Shown here piece by piece: positions 7,652 to 16,797 of a stretch of DNA of 64,000 nucleotides (its first letter is position 1; each line of letters opens with the position of its first letter). Source of the DNA: Vibrio sp. RE88 (GTDB lineage Bacteria; Pseudomonadota; Gammaproteobacteria; Enterobacterales; Vibrionaceae); the NCBI RefSeq assembly GCF_013113835.1, contig NZ_VTYQ01000008.1, positions 124,001 through 188,000 on the forward strand. The letters are read 5' to 3'. The notes under the pieces were generated by a model, which did no database searches, was not told the DNA's origin, and was given only the letters and a program-made list of their open reading frames with translations. A program made the position numbers and the translations under genes.

Positions 7652-8929
7652 TTATGCTTTCATGTAATTCTCTGGCATTTCAATGCGAGCCACACCTGAC
7701 TCTACTGCTGCTAGAGCAACTGCTTTTGCAACACGTGGCAATAGGCGAGAGTCCATCGGTTTAGGAATGATGTAACCAGGACCAAATTCCAGCTTATCCA
7801 CGCCAGCGGCTTTCAATACTTCCGCTGGAACTTCTTCTTTCGCCAGTTCACGAATGGCATCTACCGCAGCGAGTTTCATTTCATCGTTGATTTCGCTAGC
7901 ACGAACGTCGAGAGCACCGCGGAAGATGAATGGGAAACACAATACGTTGTTCACTTGGTTCGGGTAGTCGCTGCGACCTGTACCCATGATTAAATCATCA
8001 CGGACTTCATGCGCCAGTTCTGGCTTGATTTCCGGATCTGGGTTTGAACACGCGAAGACAACAGGTTTGTCAGCCATCAGTTTTAGTGCTTCAGGCGCAA
8101 GCAAGTTCGGACCAGATACGCCTAAGAACAGGTCTGCACCTTCAATAACATCTTCCAGCGTACGCTTGTCAGTGTTATTCGCAAATAGCTGTTTGTACTC
8201 GTTGAGATCATCACGGCGAGTGTGGATAACGCCTTTGCGGTCAAGCATGTAGATCTTTTCACGCATCGCACCACATTTGATCAGTAGCTCCATACAAGCT
8301 ACTGCTGCAGCACCCGCGCCAAGACATACAATCGTAGCGTCTTCTAGCTTTTTGCCTTGCAGTTCAATCGCGTTAAGCATGCCTGCTGCAGTTACGATTG
8401 CTGTACCGTGTTGGTCATCGTGAAAAACCGGCACATCACAGCGCTCAATCAACTGCTTTTCAATTTCAAAACAGTCTGGCGCTTTGATGTCTTCAAGGTT
8501 GATGCCGCCAAACGTATCGGCAATGTTAGCTACCGTATCGACGAACTCTTCGATTGTGCGGTGTTTGACCTCAATGTCGATAGAGTCCAAACCAGCAAAG
8601 CGTTTGAACAAAAGAGATTTACCTTCCATGACTGGCTTTGATGCCAGCGGACCTAAGTTACCAAGACCAAGAATTGCTGTTCCGTTAGAGATAACCGCTA
8701 CCATGTTGCCTTTAGAGGTGTACTTGTAGACATTATCTGCATTCTGTGCAATTTCACGTACAGGCTCAGCCACGCCTGGGCTGTACGCTAACGCCAGATC
8801 ACCTGCCGTTTCGGCTGGTGTTGTCAGCTCAACCGAAATTTTACCTGCTGTTGGGTAAGCATGGTAATCCAGCGCTTGCTGACGGAATTGTTCTTCAGGG
8901 GATAGTTCTTGGCGATTGTCATCGGACAT
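7652..8929 (-). CDS. Malic enzyme (oxaloacetate-decarboxylating malate dehydrogenase), short form
   Basis: Oxidatively decarboxylates malate to pyruvate with NAD(P), linking the TCA cycle to gluconeogenesis and reductant supply. The 425 residues contain the malic N domain with AYSPGVAEP and NGTAILGLG, the metal-binding DDQHGTA stretch, and the Rossmann motif CLGAGAAAVA of the NAD domain. E. coli MaeB is about 759 residues because of a C-terminal phosphotransacetylase-like domain; that domain is absent here. Cofactor preference cannot be read from the sequence. It is monocistronic and convergent with metJ. Confidence 0.92.
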   Translation of the reverse strand: MSDDNRQELSPEEQFRQQALDYHAYPTAGKISVELTTPAETAGDLALAYSPGVAEPVREIAQNADNVYKYTSKGNMVAVISNGTAILGLGNLGPLASKPVMEGKSLLFKRFAGLDSIDIEVKHRTIEEFVDTVANIADTFGGINLEDIKAPDCFEIEKQLIERCDVPVFHDDQHGTAIVTAAGMLNAIELQGKKLEDATIVCLGAGAAAVACMELLIKCGAMREKIYMLDRKGVIHTRRDDLNEYKQLFANNTDKRTLEDVIEGADLFLGVSGPNLLAPEALKLMADKPVVFACSNPDPEIKPELAHEVRDDLIMGTGRSDYPNQVNNVLCFPFIFRGALDVRASEINDEMKLAAVDAIRELAKEEVPAEVLKAAGVDKLEFGPGYIIPKPMDSRLLPRVAKAVALAAVESGVARIEMPENYMKA

Positions 8930-9137
8930 AGGTGTAGGTACTCGTTAATAATAATTAGGATAGGGGGAAATCCATTCTAGAGTAACTAAGTCAAGCTGCC
9001 TAGGTCAGAATGCGAGCTAAACCAATAAAATGTGCTAAATGACTGGAGATAAGACCAGATGGGTAGAGATATGGCTAGCGAATATCAAACAGTGGAAGAT
9101 ATTACTCTGAATGAATAGCTAGAGAAGCAGATAACAA

Positions 9138-9161
9138 AAAAGGACGCCGTAGCGTCCTTTT
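9138..9161 (-). terminator. Terminator after rpmE
   Basis: A 10-bp stem, aaaaggacgc / gcgtcctttt, with a cgta loop. On the minus strand the T-run follows directly. Confidence 0.85.
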
Positions 9162-9180
9162 CTCTTCGTCCAAAAAGAAA

Positions 9181-9399
9181 TTACTTCTTAGAAGAAAGAG
9201 CACCGAAACGCTTGTTGAAGCGATCTACACGGCCGCCAGTATCAACGATACGCTGCTTACCAGTGTAGAATGGGTGACATTTGTCACATACGTCTAGGTG
9301 GATTGACTCTTTAGTTAGAGTTGAGTTGAACTCGAAAGAGTTACCGCAAGAACAAGTTGCTTTAACTGCTTTGTATTCTGGGTGGATACCAACTTTCAT
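9181..9399 (-). CDS. rpmE: 50S ribosomal protein L31
   Basis: A 72-residue zinc-containing (C+) L31 with the four expected cysteines, Cys16, Cys18, Cys38 and Cys41 (CSC and CDKC). It bridges the two ribosomal subunits and can serve as a zinc reserve. The start is set at the ATG at 9399 (MKVGIHPEYK), which has a GAGGTTTT site upstream; the longer frame has a non-family N-terminus. It has its own promoter and terminator and is divergent from priA. Confidence 0.95.
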   Translation of the reverse strand: MKVGIHPEYKAVKATCSCGNSFEFNSTLTKESIHLDVCDKCHPFYTGKQRIVDTGGRVDRFNKRFGALSSKK

Positions 9400-9690
9400 G
9401 GGAAAACCTCTAAAATAGGCCGTGTCGCTATCCGATTCTAAGCCGGACACCACACGTAGTTAATAAAATTTCGCTTTGGATACCGCTGTTCAAAAACAAG
9501 CCATATCACTAAGGCGCGATATAGTAATGAATACGGCCTCAGGGATCAACCGATTTACCAATAAAGTTGCTACTTTTTTAGCCGCTGATGGTTATCCACG
9601 TTAGAAATCGAGTTAGCGATGCTGTCGCTTTCCCGCTTAGCGCTTTTCCCTTAGACTAATTACGTTCCTTTCATTTTGTTTTAAGCCTAT

Positions 9691-11892
9691 ATGCGACCGA
9701 CGATTGCCCGAGTGGCTTTACCTGTACCGCTCGACAAACAGTTTGACTATCAGATTCCTTCCCACCTGTTTCCTATTATTGGTGGGCGCGTGTCTGTCCC
9801 CTTTGGTCGTCAGACGCTGGTCGGTGTGGTCACGGCGTTGGTGAATCAGTCTGAGTTCAGTTTGGACAAGCTCAAACCGCTAAAACAAGTGTTGGACTCT
9901 CAGCCTGTTTGGCCCGATAGCCTCTACGAGTTGTTGCAATGGTGCAGTCAGTTTTACCAGTATCCTCTTGGAGATACCTTGCTCAATGCGATGCCAAGTG
10001 CACTTCGTAAGGGTAAAGAGGCGGATTTTGCAACGCTGGTGGAGTGGCAGTTAACCGCAGCTGGGCGTAACCAACTGATGTTAGGTTTTGGCCGAGCCGT
10101 CAAGCAAGCTAAGGTCATGCATATGCTTGAAAGTGGTTCAGTACCACACCAGCACTTCATTGATGAAGAAGTCAGCTCCAGCGTTCTCAAAACCTTGCAA
10201 GAGAAAGGCTGGATTGAGTCGATAGAGTGCAAACCGGAGATTCGCGATTGGAGTCGGCAGGTTGAAGCAGATGTGGACAAGCCAAAGCTTAATGAAGAGC
10301 AGGCTGTCGCTATTGCGACCGTGAATAGCTTTGATGGCTTTGGTTGTTTCTTACTGGAAGGAGTGACCGGTTCGGGTAAGACGGAAGTTTATCTGAACCT
10401 TATCAAGCCAGTGTTGGAGAAAGGGCGGCAAGCTCTCGTGCTAGTACCGGAAATTGGTCTGACGCCACAAACCATTAACCGTTTTCGCCACAGGTTTAAT
10501 GTGCCAGTCGAAGTGATCCATTCAGGGCTTAACGACAGCGAAAGATTGAACGCTTGGTTAAGTGCCCGAGATAAAGCCGCTGGCATCGTGATTGGCACAC
10601 GCTCAGCACTACTGACGCCTTTCGCTGATCTCGGCATCATCATTGTTGATGAAGAACATGATGCTTCTTATAAACAGCAAGACAGCCTTCGCTATCATGC
10701 GCGTGATGTGGCTGTGATGCGAGCCAACAAAGAGCAAATTCCAATTGTACTCGGCTCTGCGACACCGGCGCTGGAAACTCTACATAATGCATTATCGGGC
10801 AAGTACCACCACCTAACATTGACCGAGCGCGCTGGTAATGCAGTCCCGACGACAAACAAGGTGCTGGATGTGAAAGGCCAGTATCTGGAAAGCGGTTTAT
10901 CCGCGTCTCTGATTGCGGAAATGCGTCAACATCTCAGTGCCAGTAATCAGGTAATGTTGTTCCTCAATCGTCGCGGTTTTTCGCCAGCCTTGATGTGCCA
11001 TGATTGCGGTTGGATTGCGGAGTGTAAACGATGCGACGCTTACTATACCTATCACCAATACAGTAATGAGATCCGTTGTCATCATTGTGGTTCTCAGCAG
11101 CCTACTATTCATCAGTGTCAGGGGTGCGGATCGTCAAATCTGGTCACCGTGGGAGTAGGGACAGAGCAGCTTGAAGCTCAGCTGGGTGAGCTTTTTCCTG
11201 AATATCAAACCATTCGTATTGACCGTGACAGCACTCGACGCAAAGGCAGTCTGGAATCGGCTCTCGGAGACATTCGCAGCGGCAAGTACCAGATATTGAT
11301 TGGCACCCAAATGTTGGCGAAAGGCCATCACTTCCCTGATGTGACTTTGGTGGCGCTGTTAGATGTCGATGGTTCGTTATACAGCAGTGACTTCAGAGCA
11401 TCCGAGCGCTTGGCTCAGCTGTTTATTCAGGTGGCAGGGCGAGCAGGGCGTGCCAGCAAGCCGGGAGAGGTAATACTGCAAACGCATCACCCTGAACACA
11501 GCTTGCTTCAGGCTCTGCTGACCAAAAGCTATCGACATTTTGCCGAAACCGCATTGCAGGAACGCAAATTTGCCCTGTTGCCTCCTTATTCTTATCTGAC
11601 CTTGTTCCGTGCTGAGGCGAATAACTCCCAACACGTGGAAGCGTTTTTGCGTCAGGTTCGTCATACCTTAGAAGCTCACCCGCTCTTTGATGGTTATTGT
11701 CAGGTTTTGGGGCCCACTCCGGCCCCACTGGCAAAACGTGCCGGTAAACATCGTTGGCAATTAATGTTGCAGACGCAAACTCGGCCAACTATGCAAAAGT
11801 TACTTTCCAGTGCGAAACCGGCGATCCAAATGTTACCGAATGCCAAAAAGGTGCGTTGGTCTTTAGATATTGAGCCGCAGGATTTGAGCTAA
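9691..11892 (+). CDS. priA: Primosomal protein N' (replication restart helicase PriA)
   Basis: A 3'-to-5' superfamily 2 DNA helicase that recognises stalled forks and reloads the replisome. Over 733 residues it shows the N-terminal DNA-binding domain (ARVALPVPLDKQFDYQIP), Walker A GVTGSGKT at 224-231, the Walker B DEEH box at about 320-323, and a cysteine-rich zinc insertion at about 436-480 with several CxxC pairs (CHDCG, CKRC, CHHCG, CQGCG). Length and motif order are standard. It is followed by cytR with a 250-bp gap. Confidence 0.96.
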   Translation: MRPTIARVALPVPLDKQFDYQIPSHLFPIIGGRVSVPFGRQTLVGVVTALVNQSEFSLDKLKPLKQVLDSQPVWPDSLYELLQWCSQFYQYPLGDTLLNAMPSALRKGKEADFATLVEWQLTAAGRNQLMLGFGRAVKQAKVMHMLESGSVPHQHFIDEEVSSSVLKTLQEKGWIESIECKPEIRDWSRQVEADVDKPKLNEEQAVAIATVNSFDGFGCFLLEGVTGSGKTEVYLNLIKPVLEKGRQALVLVPEIGLTPQTINRFRHRFNVPVEVIHSGLNDSERLNAWLSARDKAAGIVIGTRSALLTPFADLGIIIVDEEHDASYKQQDSLRYHARDVAVMRANKEQIPIVLGSATPALETLHNALSGKYHHLTLTERAGNAVPTTNKVLDVKGQYLESGLSASLIAEMRQHLSASNQVMLFLNRRGFSPALMCHDCGWIAECKRCDAYYTYHQYSNEIRCHHCGSQQPTIHQCQGCGSSNLVTVGVGTEQLEAQLGELFPEYQTIRIDRDSTRRKGSLESALGDIRSGKYQILIGTQMLAKGHHFPDVTLVALLDVDGSLYSSDFRASERLAQLFIQVAGRAGRASKPGEVILQTHHPEHSLLQALLTKSYRHFAETALQERKFALLPPYSYLTLFRAEANNSQHVEAFLRQVRHTLEAHPLFDGYCQVLGPTPAPLAKRAGKHRWQLMLQTQTRPTMQKLLSSAKPAIQMLPNAKKVRWSLDIEPQDLS

Positions 11893-12140
11893 TTTCTCAC
11901 CTTTTTCATTTAATTGTGATTCACGTCTCGTCTCGGGATTTAAATTTGTTAATCTTCCCGTAACTTTCTGTTTCGAAATGAATAAACTATGGATTAGCTC
12001 AATTGAAAAGGTTGGGTGATATAAGACAGGTAAACGATTGCTATAGGCAATAAACATAAGAATGGGTTTTAGCTCATCAATATCGGTTTAGGTGGCACTA
12101 GGCGCTACCGTGTTTAGGAAATGAAGAGGGTAATTAATAT

Positions 12141-13148
12141 ATGGCGACAATGAAGGATGTTGCTCAGCTGGCAGGCGTTTCAACTGCAACAGTATCGCGT
12201 GCTCTAATGAACCCGGAAAAAGTATCTTCAGCCACAAGGAAGCGGGTCGAAGATGCAGTATTAGAAGCCGGATATTCACCAAATTCTCTGGCGCGTAACC
12301 TGCGCCGAAATGAGTCCAAAACCATAATTGCAATCATCCCGGATATTTGTGATCCCTACTACACCGAGATCATCCGTGGGATTGAAGACGCTGCGATGGA
12401 ACATGGCTACATCGTGCTGCTGGGAGACAGTGGTCAGCAGAAAAAGCGTGAGAGTTCTTTTGTCAATCTTGTCTTTACTAAGCAGGCCGATGGAATGTTG
12501 CTGCTTGGTACCGACCTGCCGTTTGACGTCAGTAAACCTGAGCAGAAAAACCTGCCGCCTATGGTGATGGCGTGTGAGTTTGCACCTGAACTGGAGCTGC
12601 CAACGGTACATATTGATAACCTGACATCGGCATTTGAAGCGGTGAACTATCTTACGCAGATGGGTCACAAGCGCATAGCTCAGATTTCGGGCCCTAGCTC
12701 TGCGGTGCTATGCCAGTTCCGCTACCAAGGTTACCAGCAAGCGCTACGCCGAGCTGGCATCAGTATGAACCCGAATTACTGTATCTACGGTGACTTCTCG
12801 TTTGAAGATGGGGCGAAAGCCGTCAGACAATTGTTGGCTTTACCTGAGCCTCCAACGGCGATTTTCTGTCACAACGATGCGATGGCCATCGGGGCGATTC
12901 AAGAAGCGAAGAAGCTGGGCTTGCGCGTCCCGCAAGATCTGTCAGTCGTTGGCTTTGATGATATTCAGTTTGCTCAGTACTGCGATCCACCACTGACGAC
13001 GATTTCTCAGCCGCGTTACGAAATTGGCCGACAGGCGATGTTGATGATGCTTGAGTTGTTGCGCGGTCATGACGTTCGTGCTGGCTCTCGATTGCTGGAA
13101 ACTCAGCTGGTTGTCAGGGAAAGCGCTGCTCCACCGCGAGTCATCTGA
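12141..13148 (+). CDS. cytR: LacI-family repressor CytR
   Basis: A nucleoside-responsive LacI-family regulator that acts with CRP on nucleoside uptake and catabolism genes, and in Vibrio also influences competence and biofilm genes. The 335 residues begin with the LacI helix-turn-helix MKDVAQLAGVSTATVSRAL, followed by a periplasmic-binding-protein-like effector domain (IAIIPDICDPYYTEIIRGIE onward). The priA-cytR-ftsN order supports CytR over other LacI paralogs. A GAGGG ribosome-binding site lies about 10 bp before the ATG. Confidence 0.93.
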   Translation: MATMKDVAQLAGVSTATVSRALMNPEKVSSATRKRVEDAVLEAGYSPNSLARNLRRNESKTIIAIIPDICDPYYTEIIRGIEDAAMEHGYIVLLGDSGQQKKRESSFVNLVFTKQADGMLLLGTDLPFDVSKPEQKNLPPMVMACEFAPELELPTVHIDNLTSAFEAVNYLTQMGHKRIAQISGPSSAVLCQFRYQGYQQALRRAGISMNPNYCIYGDFSFEDGAKAVRQLLALPEPPTAIFCHNDAMAIGAIQEAKKLGLRVPQDLSVVGFDDIQFAQYCDPPLTTISQPRYEIGRQAMLMMLELLRGHDVRAGSRLLETQLVVRESAAPPRVI

Positions 13149-13163
13149 CGATTGCTTTCACTC

Positions 13164-13187
13164 AGCGGCGCATTTTGATGCGCCGCT
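13164..13187 (+). terminator. Hairpin after cytR, probable terminator
   Basis: A 10-bp GC-rich perfect stem, agcggcgcat / atgcgccgct, 16 bp after the cytR stop. The following tract (tccatttcccc) is poor in T, so termination may be partial. Confidence 0.6.
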
Positions 13188-13262
13188 TCCATTTCCCCTC
13201 TGTAATCAGGGCGCATTCTGCATTAACATAGCGGCAGAGGTAACAGACATTGATGTACAGCA

Positions 13263-13811
13263 GTGGCAAATAGAGATTATGTGAAACGCGGCCGTGGTAA
13301 CAGCGGACGTAAACCAGCGCGTAAAAAGTCGGCACCAAAAAGAAAACCCTGGCGCAGTGGATTGCTAGCGATTCTACTGGTGGGTGGTTTTGGTTACGGG
13401 CTTTATACGTTGAGTAATGATCCTGAGCCGCCACAACCCGTTGTGCAGCAAAGCAAGCCTAAGCCAAAACCAAAGGCACAAAAGGTGCTGCCTCCTCCTC
13501 CGGAAGAGAAATGGGACTACGTCGATTCTCTGCCGAGCCGTGAAATCGAAGTCACGGCGAAAAAGCAGGTAGTGTCTGAGATCCCTTATATCATGCAGTG
13601 TGGCGCGTACACCAATGCCTCACAAGCCGAAGCGCGTAAGTTGGATATAGCCTTTCAGGGGATCAACAGTAAGATCCGTAAGAAAGAAGGCAGCAAGTGG
13701 TATCGCGTTGTACTCGGGCCATATAAGTTCAAACGTGACGCTGAACGAGATAAGCACAAACTTCAGCGGGCCAAGATCGAGCCTTGTGCCATTTGGAAAG
13801 ACAGCCAGTAA
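13263..13811 (+). CDS. ftsN: Cell division protein FtsN (SPOR domain)
   Basis: A late divisome protein that triggers septal peptidoglycan synthesis. The start is the GTG giving MANRDYVKRG, which matches the conserved FtsN N-terminus. Then come a Lys/Arg-rich cytoplasmic tail, one membrane segment at about 32-50, a Pro/Lys-rich linker and a C-terminal SPOR peptidoglycan-binding domain at about 105-180, starting near YIMQCGAYTN. At 182 residues it is much shorter than E. coli FtsN (319), mainly by loss of the linker. This is normal for vibrios as far as I recall. Confidence 0.94.
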   Translation: MANRDYVKRGRGNSGRKPARKKSAPKRKPWRSGLLAILLVGGFGYGLYTLSNDPEPPQPVVQQSKPKPKPKAQKVLPPPPEEKWDYVDSLPSREIEVTAKKQVVSEIPYIMQCGAYTNASQAEARKLDIAFQGINSKIRKKEGSKWYRVVLGPYKFKRDAERDKHKLQRAKIEPCAIWKDSQ

Positions 13812-13813
13812 AG

Positions 13814-13840
13814 AAAACGAGCCATCAGGCTCGTTTTTTG
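13814..13840 (+). terminator. Rho-independent terminator after ftsN
   Basis: A 10-bp stem, aaaacgagcc / ggctcgtttt, with an atca loop and a T-run, 3 bp after the ftsN stop. Confidence 0.9.
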
Positions 13841-13901
13841 TTTATTGGATTGTAGGTAGAACACGCTCTCAACGAGGAGCGTAATCCCAGCCAATGCTAC
13901 C

Positions 13902-13930
13902 CTTGAATTCCCCTTAAGCCAGCCTCATAT
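13902..13930 (+). promoter_or_regulatory. Sigma-32 (RpoH) type heat-shock promoter of hslVU
   Basis: The -35 element CTTGAA is at 13902-13907 and the -10 element CCTCATAT at 13923-13930, separated by 15 bp. The sigma-32 consensus is CTTGAA / CCCCATNT with 13-17 bp, so there is a single mismatch. Transcription would start near 13937, about 35 bp before the hslV start. Confidence 0.75.
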
Positions 13931-13972
13931 ATCCCTTAACACCAAGATGAAAATAATGATGAGGCCCTACTC

Positions 13973-14518
13973 GTGACTACTATTGTATCTGTACGTCGAA
14001 ACAACAAAGTCGTCATTGCCGGCGATGGACAAGTATCACTGGGTAACACTGTGATGAAAGGCAACGCACGTAAAGTACGTCGTTTGTACAACAACAAAGT
14101 GCTTGCTGGCTTTGCTGGTGGTACCGCAGACGCATTTACGCTGTTTGAAAAGTTTGAAAGCAAACTGCAAATGCACCAAGGTCACTTAACTAAAGCTGCT
14201 GTTGAGCTAGCCAAAGACTGGCGCAGTGACCGTGCGTTACGCAAACTTGAAGCACTACTTGCGGTAGCAGACGAAACTGCCTCGCTTATCATCACTGGTA
14301 ATGGTGATGTGGTTCAGCCTGAGAACGATCTGATTGCGATTGGCTCTGGCGGTAATTTCGCCCAAGCCGCGGCGACGGCTTTACTAGAGAATACAGAGCT
14401 AGATGCTCGTGACATTGCGGAGAAATCACTGAAAATTGCTGGTGATATCTGTGTGTTTACCAACCATCACCACACTATCGAAGAACTAGAAATCCCAGCT
14501 GAACTTAACGCTGAATAA
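13973..14518 (+). CDS. hslV: ATP-dependent protease peptidase subunit HslV (ClpQ)
   Basis: A threonine protease of the proteasome beta type that forms a double hexamer capped by HslU. The start is a GTG (MTTIVSVRRNNKVV) with a GATGAGG ribosome-binding site. Removal of Met leaves Thr2 as the catalytic N-terminal nucleophile. The 181 residues include the GDGQVSLGNTVMKG stretch and the GSGGNFAQAAA motif near 120. hslU follows after 37 bp. The sigma-32-type promoter upstream indicates heat-shock control. Confidence 0.97.
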   Translation: MTTIVSVRRNNKVVIAGDGQVSLGNTVMKGNARKVRRLYNNKVLAGFAGGTADAFTLFEKFESKLQMHQGHLTKAAVELAKDWRSDRALRKLEALLAVADETASLIITGNGDVVQPENDLIAIGSGGNFAQAAATALLENTELDARDIAEKSLKIAGDICVFTNHHHTIEELEIPAELNAE

Positions 14519-14555
14519 CCCAAGATAGTGGCTACCGAATTTAAGGAATTTGATT

Positions 14556-15890
14556 ATGTCTGAAATGACTCCCCGCGAAATTGTTCATGAACTTAACCGC
14601 CATATCATTGGTCAGGATAATGCGAAACGCTCAGTGGCCATTGCACTGCGTAATCGCTGGCGCCGTATGCAGCTCGAAGAAAGCTTACGTGTTGAAGTCA
14701 CGCCAAAGAACATTCTGATGATTGGCCCAACCGGTGTGGGTAAAACAGAGATTGCGCGCCGTTTAGCTAAATTGGCCAATGCACCGTTTATTAAAGTAGA
14801 AGCAACGAAATTCACTGAAGTGGGTTACGTTGGTAAAGAAGTCGAGACTATCATTCGCGATCTGACGGATGTCGCTATTAAGATGACGCATCAGCAAGCG
14901 ATGGAGAAAGTGAAATTCCGTGCTGAAGAGCAAGCAGAAGAACGTGTTCTTGATGCGCTTTTACCACCAGCGCGAGATGCTTGGGGTCAAAGTGAGCAGC
15001 AAGACGAAAGCTCTTCGAATACGCGTCAAATCTTCCGTAAGAAACTACGCGAAGGCAAGCTAGACGATAAAGAGATCGAGGTCGATGTCGCTGCACCGCA
15101 AATGGGTGTAGAAATCATGGCGCCTCCTGGTATGGAGGAGATGACTAATCAGCTTCAAGGTATGTTCCAAAACTTAGCTGGCGATACCAAGAAAAAGCGT
15201 AAGCTGAAAATCAAAGATGCTTTTAAGGCGCTAACGGAAGAAGAAGCTGCGAAACTGGTTAATCAGGAAGAGCTGAAAGAACAGGCTATCTTCAACGTTG
15301 AGAACAACGGTATCGTGTTTATCGATGAGATTGACAAAATTTGTAAGCGTGGCGAAAGCTCAGGCCCAGATGTGTCTCGCGAAGGTGTTCAGCGTGACCT
15401 GCTCCCTCTGATTGAAGGCAGCACAGTGTCAACTAAGCACGGTATGGTTAAAACAGATCACATCCTATTTGTGGCATCTGGCGCGTTCCAGGTGGCCAAA
15501 CCTTCGGATTTGATTCCTGAACTGCAAGGTCGTCTGCCAATCCGTGTCGAGCTAGAAGCGCTTTCAAGTAATGACTTCAAACGCATTCTGACTGAACCAA
15601 AAGCATCACTGACAGAGCAGTACATTGCTCTAATGAAGACGGAAGACGTGGATATCGAATTTACGGAAGAAGGCATCACTCAAATTGCAGAAGCTGCCTG
15701 GACCGTGAACGAAACCACTGAGAATATTGGTGCTCGCCGCCTACATACGGTGATGGAACGTTTGATGGATGAAATTTCTTTTGAAGCAACGGATAAATCC
15801 GGCTCTCAACTGACGATTGATGCCGAATACGTTAAAGCCAAGTTAGGCGAAACAATCGAAGATGAAGACCTAAGTCGTTTTATTCTTTAA
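14556..15890 (+). CDS. hslU: ATP-dependent protease ATPase subunit HslU (ClpY)
   Basis: An AAA+ unfoldase that feeds substrates to HslV. The start is the ATG at 14556 (MSEMTPREIV), preceded by TAAGGA; an upstream TTG in the same frame would only add two residues. Over 444 residues it has Walker A GPTGVGKT at 57-64, the pore-loop GYVGKEVE, the inserted I domain (about 110-240), Walker B FIDEIDK near 255 and the conserved C-terminal tail EDLSRFIL that inserts into HslV. It is cotranscribed with hslV. Confidence 0.97.
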   Translation: MSEMTPREIVHELNRHIIGQDNAKRSVAIALRNRWRRMQLEESLRVEVTPKNILMIGPTGVGKTEIARRLAKLANAPFIKVEATKFTEVGYVGKEVETIIRDLTDVAIKMTHQQAMEKVKFRAEEQAEERVLDALLPPARDAWGQSEQQDESSSNTRQIFRKKLREGKLDDKEIEVDVAAPQMGVEIMAPPGMEEMTNQLQGMFQNLAGDTKKKRKLKIKDAFKALTEEEAAKLVNQEELKEQAIFNVENNGIVFIDEIDKICKRGESSGPDVSREGVQRDLLPLIEGSTVSTKHGMVKTDHILFVASGAFQVAKPSDLIPELQGRLPIRVELEALSSNDFKRILTEPKASLTEQYIALMKTEDVDIEFTEEGITQIAEAAWTVNETTENIGARRLHTVMERLMDEISFEATDKSGSQLTIDAEYVKAKLGETIEDEDLSRFIL

Positions 15891-15903
15891 TCCGCACCTA
15901 AGG

Positions 15904-15933
15904 AAAAAGCCGATCGCAAGATCGGCTTTTTTG
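15904..15933 (+). terminator. Rho-independent terminator after hslU
   Basis: A 12-bp perfect stem, aaaaagccgatc / gatcggcttttt, with a gcaa tetraloop and a T-run, 13 bp after the stop. Confidence 0.9.
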
Positions 15934-16054
15934 TTATTAATCGTTGAAGGAAGTTTGCGTTCACTCTCACTCTTTGGTTTCCCTCCATTTGCTACCTCGC
16001 GAGATAGACAAATAGCGCTATAGTGGAATGACTCTAACTGCGCAAGGAAGCAAC

Positions 16055-16738
16055 ATGTCGACCACAGAATCCCATTCGTCTTTGAACGATTTTATTGAAT
16101 TTCCTGCCGAGGAAATGTCCGCGCGTGCTGAGCAAAACTACCAACAGCTCAAACGCCGCCATTCGATTCGCAATTTTTCAGATCGCCCAGTGGCGAAAGA
16201 TATTATTGAGAACTGCATCCGTGCTGCCGGAACGGCGCCTAGCGGAGCGAATCATCAGCCGTGGCATTTTGTCGCCATCAACAGTTCGGAAGTGAAAGGC
16301 CAAATCCGCCAAGCTGCAGAAGAGTTAGAACGTTCTTTCTATGAAGGTAGAGCAGGGCAGGAGTGGCTGGATGCTTTAAAGCCCTTAGGGACTCACGCCA
16401 GTAAACCCTATCTTGAGACTGCGCCTTGGTTAATTGCGGTTTTTTCACAGAAGAAAGGTGGCATGAGCAATGATGGGGAGCAAACCAATTATTACGTGCA
16501 TGAGTCGGTCGGTATCGCGACGGGCTTTTTACTGCAAGCACTGCATAATGCTGGACTAGGAACGTTAACGCATACCCCGAAACCAATGAGCTTTCTGAGT
16601 AAGGTTTGTGGTCGTGATAACGATGTTGACAGGCCGTACATGTTGATTGTGACGGGTTATCCTGCTGAAGATGCAACGATTCCTGAACATGCGACCCATA
16701 AGAAACCTTTGCCTGATATCGCAACCTTCATTGAGTAG
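16055..16738 (+). CDS. Nitroreductase-family flavoprotein
   Basis: An FMN-dependent oxidoreductase of the nitroreductase superfamily. The substrate is unknown. Features are RRHSIRNFSDRPV near the N-terminus (flavin-phosphate Arg/Ser), APSGANHQPWHF, and GIATGFLLQALHNAGLGTL, the usual FMN-binding helix. The arrangement resembles the iodotyrosine-deiodinase/BluB-like subgroup more than NfsB. The start is placed at the ATG at 16055 (MSTTESHS), because AAGGAAG lies 7 bp before it; a longer frame from 16028 lacks a good site. It is monocistronic, convergent with frdD. Confidence 0.85.
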   Translation: MSTTESHSSLNDFIEFPAEEMSARAEQNYQQLKRRHSIRNFSDRPVAKDIIENCIRAAGTAPSGANHQPWHFVAINSSEVKGQIRQAAEELERSFYEGRAGQEWLDALKPLGTHASKPYLETAPWLIAVFSQKKGGMSNDGEQTNYYVHESVGIATGFLLQALHNAGLGTLTHTPKPMSFLSKVCGRDNDVDRPYMLIVTGYPAEDATIPEHATHKKPLPDIATFIE

Positions 16739-16756
16739 TGATGGACTGCGCTCAAT

Positions 16757-16785
16757 AAAAAAGCTGGCATTAAGCCAGCTTTTTT
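16757..16785. terminator. Bidirectional terminator nitroreductase/frdD
   Basis: A 12-bp perfect stem, aaaaaagctggc / gccagctttttt, with an attaa loop, between convergent genes. Confidence 0.92.
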
Positions 16786-16797
16786 CCTCAAGTTTTC

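Noticed and set aside
16278..16724. 148-codon minus-strand frame
   Set aside because: Antisense of the nitroreductase gene; no plausible ribosome-binding site or homology by eye.
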